Assembly: GCA_002937525.1 (NCBI GenBank)
Contig: PTKA01000037.1
Span: 1-8,810, forward strand
DNA: 8,810 bases
Direction: 5' to 3'
DNA from: Alphaproteobacteria bacterium MarineAlpha10_Bin3
Lineage (GTDB): Bacteria; Pseudomonadota; Alphaproteobacteria; UBA8366; GCA-2717185
Below are positions 6,916 through 8,810 of the stretch, piece after piece; the stretch's first letter is position 1, and each line of letters starts with the position of its first letter. The position numbers and the translations under genes are program-made. The notes under the pieces were generated by a model, which ran no database searches, was not told the origin of the DNA, and saw only the letters and a list, made by a program, of their open reading frames with translations.

Positions 6916-8414
6916 GCATTTTCCTTCAGGGCGGCCGCATAGCCGGCGGCATGTTGCCCGGCCAGCTTGCCGAATACCGACCCGGACATCAGCCCGGTGC
7001 CGCCGGGATAGTTTTCGTAAAACAGGCCGCCGACCAGCTCACCGGCGGCGAACAGACCCGGAATCGGCCGGTCGGCAAGATCCTGCACCGCATTCTTGTC
7101 GTCGATCTTCAGGCCGCCGAACGTGAAGGTGACGCCGGTGGTGGTCACGAAGGCTTCATAGGGCGGCTTGTCGATCGGCAAGGCCCAGTTGCTTTTGGCC
7201 GGACTGATCCCGGCCGTCGCAACGCCGTCGAGGATTGCCGGGTTGTAGTCGCCCGGCTGACAGGCGGCGTTATAGGCGTCGATGGTGGCGCAAAGCCTGG
7301 CCGGGTCGATTTCCAGCCCGGCCGCGAGTTCCTCTATCGTGTCGGCAACGACGCGGGTGACCTCGCGAATCCGGTACTCGTCGCGCAGCCGGTGTACGGT
7401 TTTCTGGTCGAATATCTGCACCGCAATGCGTTGCGGCTGATCCATGATCGCGCGGCCGAAACGCACATAGGTCAGATTGCGGTAATCCTCGCCTTCATCG
7501 ACAAAGCGCGCGCCGTCCATATTGACCATGATGCCGAGCGGGTAGGAATGTTTCTGGAAATTATCCAGAACCCAGCGGTCGCCGAACGGCGGCGCCGAAA
7601 CATCCCAGCCAACCGAATGGCAGCCCGACCAGTTGCCATACGGCACCGCGCCGATATCGAGCGCCATCTGGATGCCGTCGCCGGTATTGTGCCGGGTGCC
7701 GCGCACGCGGGCCAGATCCCAGCCCGGCCCAAGATAGCGGACGCGCCATTGCGGGTTCGATTCAAAACCGCCGCAGGCCAGTACCACCGCGCCGCAGGCG
7801 ATATCGCCATAGCCTTCGGGCCCGCGCACGGTCAGGCCGTGGATGGCGTAATCCTGGCCTTGCAGCAATTTGGCCGCGCCGGTGCCGTAACGGACTTCGA
7901 TACCGAGCTTGGCGCAGCGCGCCAGAAGGAAATCGACCAGCCCGGCGCCACCGCCCACGGCCTCGATATTGACCCCGCCATAGAAATGCTGCTTGCCGTT
8001 CACTTCATAGGATTGGCGGCCATACATCGGAATGAAGCGCACGCCGATTTCGACCATCCAGGCCATGGTCGCGCGCGATTTGTCGATCAACGTCCAGGCC
8101 AAATCATCGTTCGACTGGCCATGCGTGACCTTCATCAAGGTATCGTAGAAAAATTGCCGGTCGTGGGTCGGCAGGATCATCCGGCCGGCTTCGTCGTCGG
8201 TCATATCGACCAGCACGCATTCGCGCACATCGTCCAGCCCGTCATGGGAAAACCGGAACCCGCCGGCGGTGAAATACGAGTTGCCGCCTTTTTCTTCCTC
8301 CGGCGCCTTTTCCAGCACCAGCACGCGCGCACCGTGCTGGCGCGCCGATATCGCCGCGCAAAGTGCCGCATTGCCCGCGCCGACAACAACGACATCGAAT
8401 TCCGGTTCACTCAT
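6912..8414 (-). CDS. tcuA: FAD-dependent tricarballylate dehydrogenase-like flavoprotein (TcuA family)
   Basis: This 500-residue flavoprotein belongs to the fumarate reductase/succinate dehydrogenase flavoprotein superfamily and most resembles TcuA, which oxidises tricarballylate to cis-aconitate. The N-terminal dinucleotide-binding motif is VVVVGAGNAALCAA (8-21), ending at Glu35 of VLVLEK, then GGNSYFTAGGF (43-53). TcuA-like stretches include RGTRHNTGDGIQMALDIGA (238-256) with WSGCHSVGWD (262-271). The C-terminal FAD motif is IPGLFAAGE (451-459) with NYPGGTGLMSG (468-478). There is no Tat or Sec signal, so it is cytoplasmic, unlike periplasmic fumarate reductases. I place the start at the ATG at 8414 (MSEPEFDV), which has GAGGGA eight nt upstream; a longer frame to 8498 adds 28 non-conserved residues. 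It is the first gene of the minus-strand run. No TcuB-like electron-transfer partner or transporter is visible. A related dehydrogenase with another substrate is possible. Confidence 0.88.
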   Translation of the reverse strand: MSEPEFDVVVVGAGNAALCAAISARQHGARVLVLEKAPEEEKGGNSYFTAGGFRFSHDGLDDVRECVLVDMTDDEAGRMILPTHDRQFFYDTLMKVTHGQSNDDLAWTLIDKSRATMAWMVEIGVRFIPMYGRQSYEVNGKQHFYGGVNIEAVGGGAGLVDFLLARCAKLGIEVRYGTGAAKLLQGQDYAIHGLTVRGPEGYGDIACGAVVLACGGFESNPQWRVRYLGPGWDLARVRGTRHNTGDGIQMALDIGAVPYGNWSGCHSVGWDVSAPPFGDRWVLDNFQKHSYPLGIMVNMDGARFVDEGEDYRNLTYVRFGRAIMDQPQRIAVQIFDQKTVHRLRDEYRIREVTRVVADTIEELAAGLEIDPARLCATIDAYNAACQPGDYNPAILDGVATAGISPAKSNWALPIDKPPYEAFVTTTGVTFTFGGLKIDDKNAVQDLADRPIPGLFAAGELVGGLFYENYPGGTGLMSGSVFGKLAGQHAAGYAAALKENA

Positions 8415-8440
8415 ATTTGGCTTCCCTCGCGACAAAACCC

Positions 8441-8470
8441 TGCAAATCATCCCGCCGCCATGCATTTGCA
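8441..8470. promoter_or_regulatory. Inverted repeat TGCAAAT-N16-ATTTGCA in the tcuA-like leader
   Basis: TGCAAAT (8441-8447) and its exact complement ATTTGCA (8464-8470) are separated by 16 nt and lie 27-56 nt upstream of the tcuA-like start. The arms are AT-rich in a GC-rich setting, and their centres are 23 nt apart, roughly two helical turns. This fits a dimer-binding operator. It could also be an RNA hairpin just upstream of the ribosome-binding site (8423-8428). No regulator gene is visible to match it. Confidence 0.35.
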
Positions 8471-8623
8471 CGCCGCCGGACGCCGCGAACGGTAGCACCG
8501 CGAACCACGGCCGGCAAATTCACCTGCGCCGGTTCGGCGATACTCCCGACCTGCTGTTGGCCGACATCCCGGCAAACCACTGCCCCCGATGACCAGCGGC
8601 GTGAACGGACAGCGCAATTCACC

Positions 8624-8652
8624 TTAAAACAAGCCGCCAAACCGTCCAACAA
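8624..8652 (-). promoter_or_regulatory. Weak sigma70-like promoter candidate for the minus-strand operon
   Basis: On the minus strand TTGTTG (8652-8647) and TTTTAA (8629-8624) are separated by exactly 17 nt, in one of the few AT-rich stretches upstream of the tcuA-like gene. Both hexamers match the consensus only partly. Transcription from here would give a leader of about 200 nt that includes the TGCAAAT dyad. Confidence 0.25.
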
Positions 8653-8791
8653 TAGGGGACCGCTCAATTTTCAGTCCATTCCGTTCTCCCGATCGGTTAA
8701 GTTGGGCTTACCAGCCCGTTGACGAAGTCTGCCCTGGACGAAGGAGCCATCGTCTGATTCTCTGGGGGCCTGGCTTGAAGGGGATTTGCCG

Positions 8792-8810
8792 ATGGCAATG
8801 GGACAGCAGA
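8792..8810 (+). CDS. Start of a plus-strand gene, possibly an IS transposase, cut by the window edge
   Basis: An ATG at 8792 is preceded by GAAGGGG (8777-8783) at an 8-nt spacing, an excellent ribosome-binding site. Only six codons are visible (MAMGQQ). An N-terminus of the form M-x-MG-x-Q is one I associate with IS1182/IS5-like transposases, but six residues cannot establish this. The less GC-rich flank is compatible with an insertion sequence. It diverges from the tcuA-like operon. Confidence 0.4.

Larger units (their letters stand above)
8415..8791. other. Non-coding upstream region of the minus-strand operon
   Basis: These 377 bases hold no gene I can support. The part nearest the tcuA-like gene is GC-rich and carries the TGCAAAT/ATTTGCA dyad and an 8-base direct repeat CCGCGAAC (8483-8490 and 8498-8505, period 15). 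From about 8610 the sequence becomes visibly richer in A and T, holding a weak minus-strand promoter candidate and then the leader of the plus-strand gene at the edge. The change in composition may mark the junction with an inserted element, but no terminal repeat can be confirmed because only one side is present. Confidence 0.5.

Noticed and set aside
6858..8495. A 545-residue plus-strand open frame covering the whole tcuA-like gene
   Set aside because: It is antisense to a gene with complete flavoprotein motifs. Its translation is His/Arg/Gly-rich without recognisable domains, as expected for the complement of a GC-rich gene.
8407..8667. Minus-strand 86-residue frame upstream of the tcuA-like gene
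   Set aside because: It overlaps the tcuA-like start, has no recognisable motif, and would cover the ribosome-binding site and the dyad. I treat it as leader DNA.
1..8810. CRISPR array, tRNA or rRNA genes
   Set aside because: I found no regularly spaced repeats, no cloverleaf with a TTC-arm consensus, and no rRNA-like conserved stretches on either strand.

Overview
The window is dense, GC-rich chromosomal DNA of the kind found in Alphaproteobacteria. The DUF3572-type small protein is, as far as I recall, largely confined to that class, and the Tam, CaiB/BaiF and MmgE/PrpD proteins also fit a metabolically versatile alphaproteobacterium (Rhodospirillales-like is a guess). I see no tRNA, rRNA, CRISPR array or phage module. 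The only sign of a mobile element is at the extreme right edge.

Layout. Left (2-1975): the C-terminal two-thirds of an RlmD/TrmA-type RNA uracil-C5 methyltransferase (+), a convergent DUF3572 protein (-), and a divergent trans-aconitate 2-methyltransferase (tam, +). Tam ends tail-to-tail with a 4-nt overlap against the next gene. Centre and right (8414 down to 1972) is one run of minus-strand genes. In transcription order these are a TcuA-type FAD tricarballylate dehydrogenase, an MmgE/PrpD protein overlapping it by 4 nt, a 605-residue TPR/TRAFs-binding plus SLOG-like plus class III nucleotide cyclase protein, an unrecognised small ORF, and a class III CoA-transferase. The gaps are -4, 52, 135 and 107 nt, so part or all of this could be one transcript. 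Right edge (8415-8810): a non-coding leader, less GC-rich toward the end, then a plus-strand start codon with a good ribosome-binding site that may begin a transposase.

How the genes may work together (inference). TcuA-like enzymes oxidise tricarballylate to cis-aconitate. MmgE/PrpD-fold enzymes include 2-methylcitrate dehydratase and cis-aconitate decarboxylase. Some class III CoA-transferases activate dicarboxylates. Tam methylates trans-aconitate, the unwanted isomer of cis-aconitate. The neighbourhood is therefore consistent with a tricarboxylate/aconitate (possibly itaconate) utilisation locus, although every family except Tam and TcuA is functionally broad. The most unusual protein is the multidomain cyclase embedded among these enzymes. 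It keeps both metal-binding aspartates and the transition-state arginine, but the residues that usually choose ATP or GTP are replaced, so its product cannot be read from the sequence.
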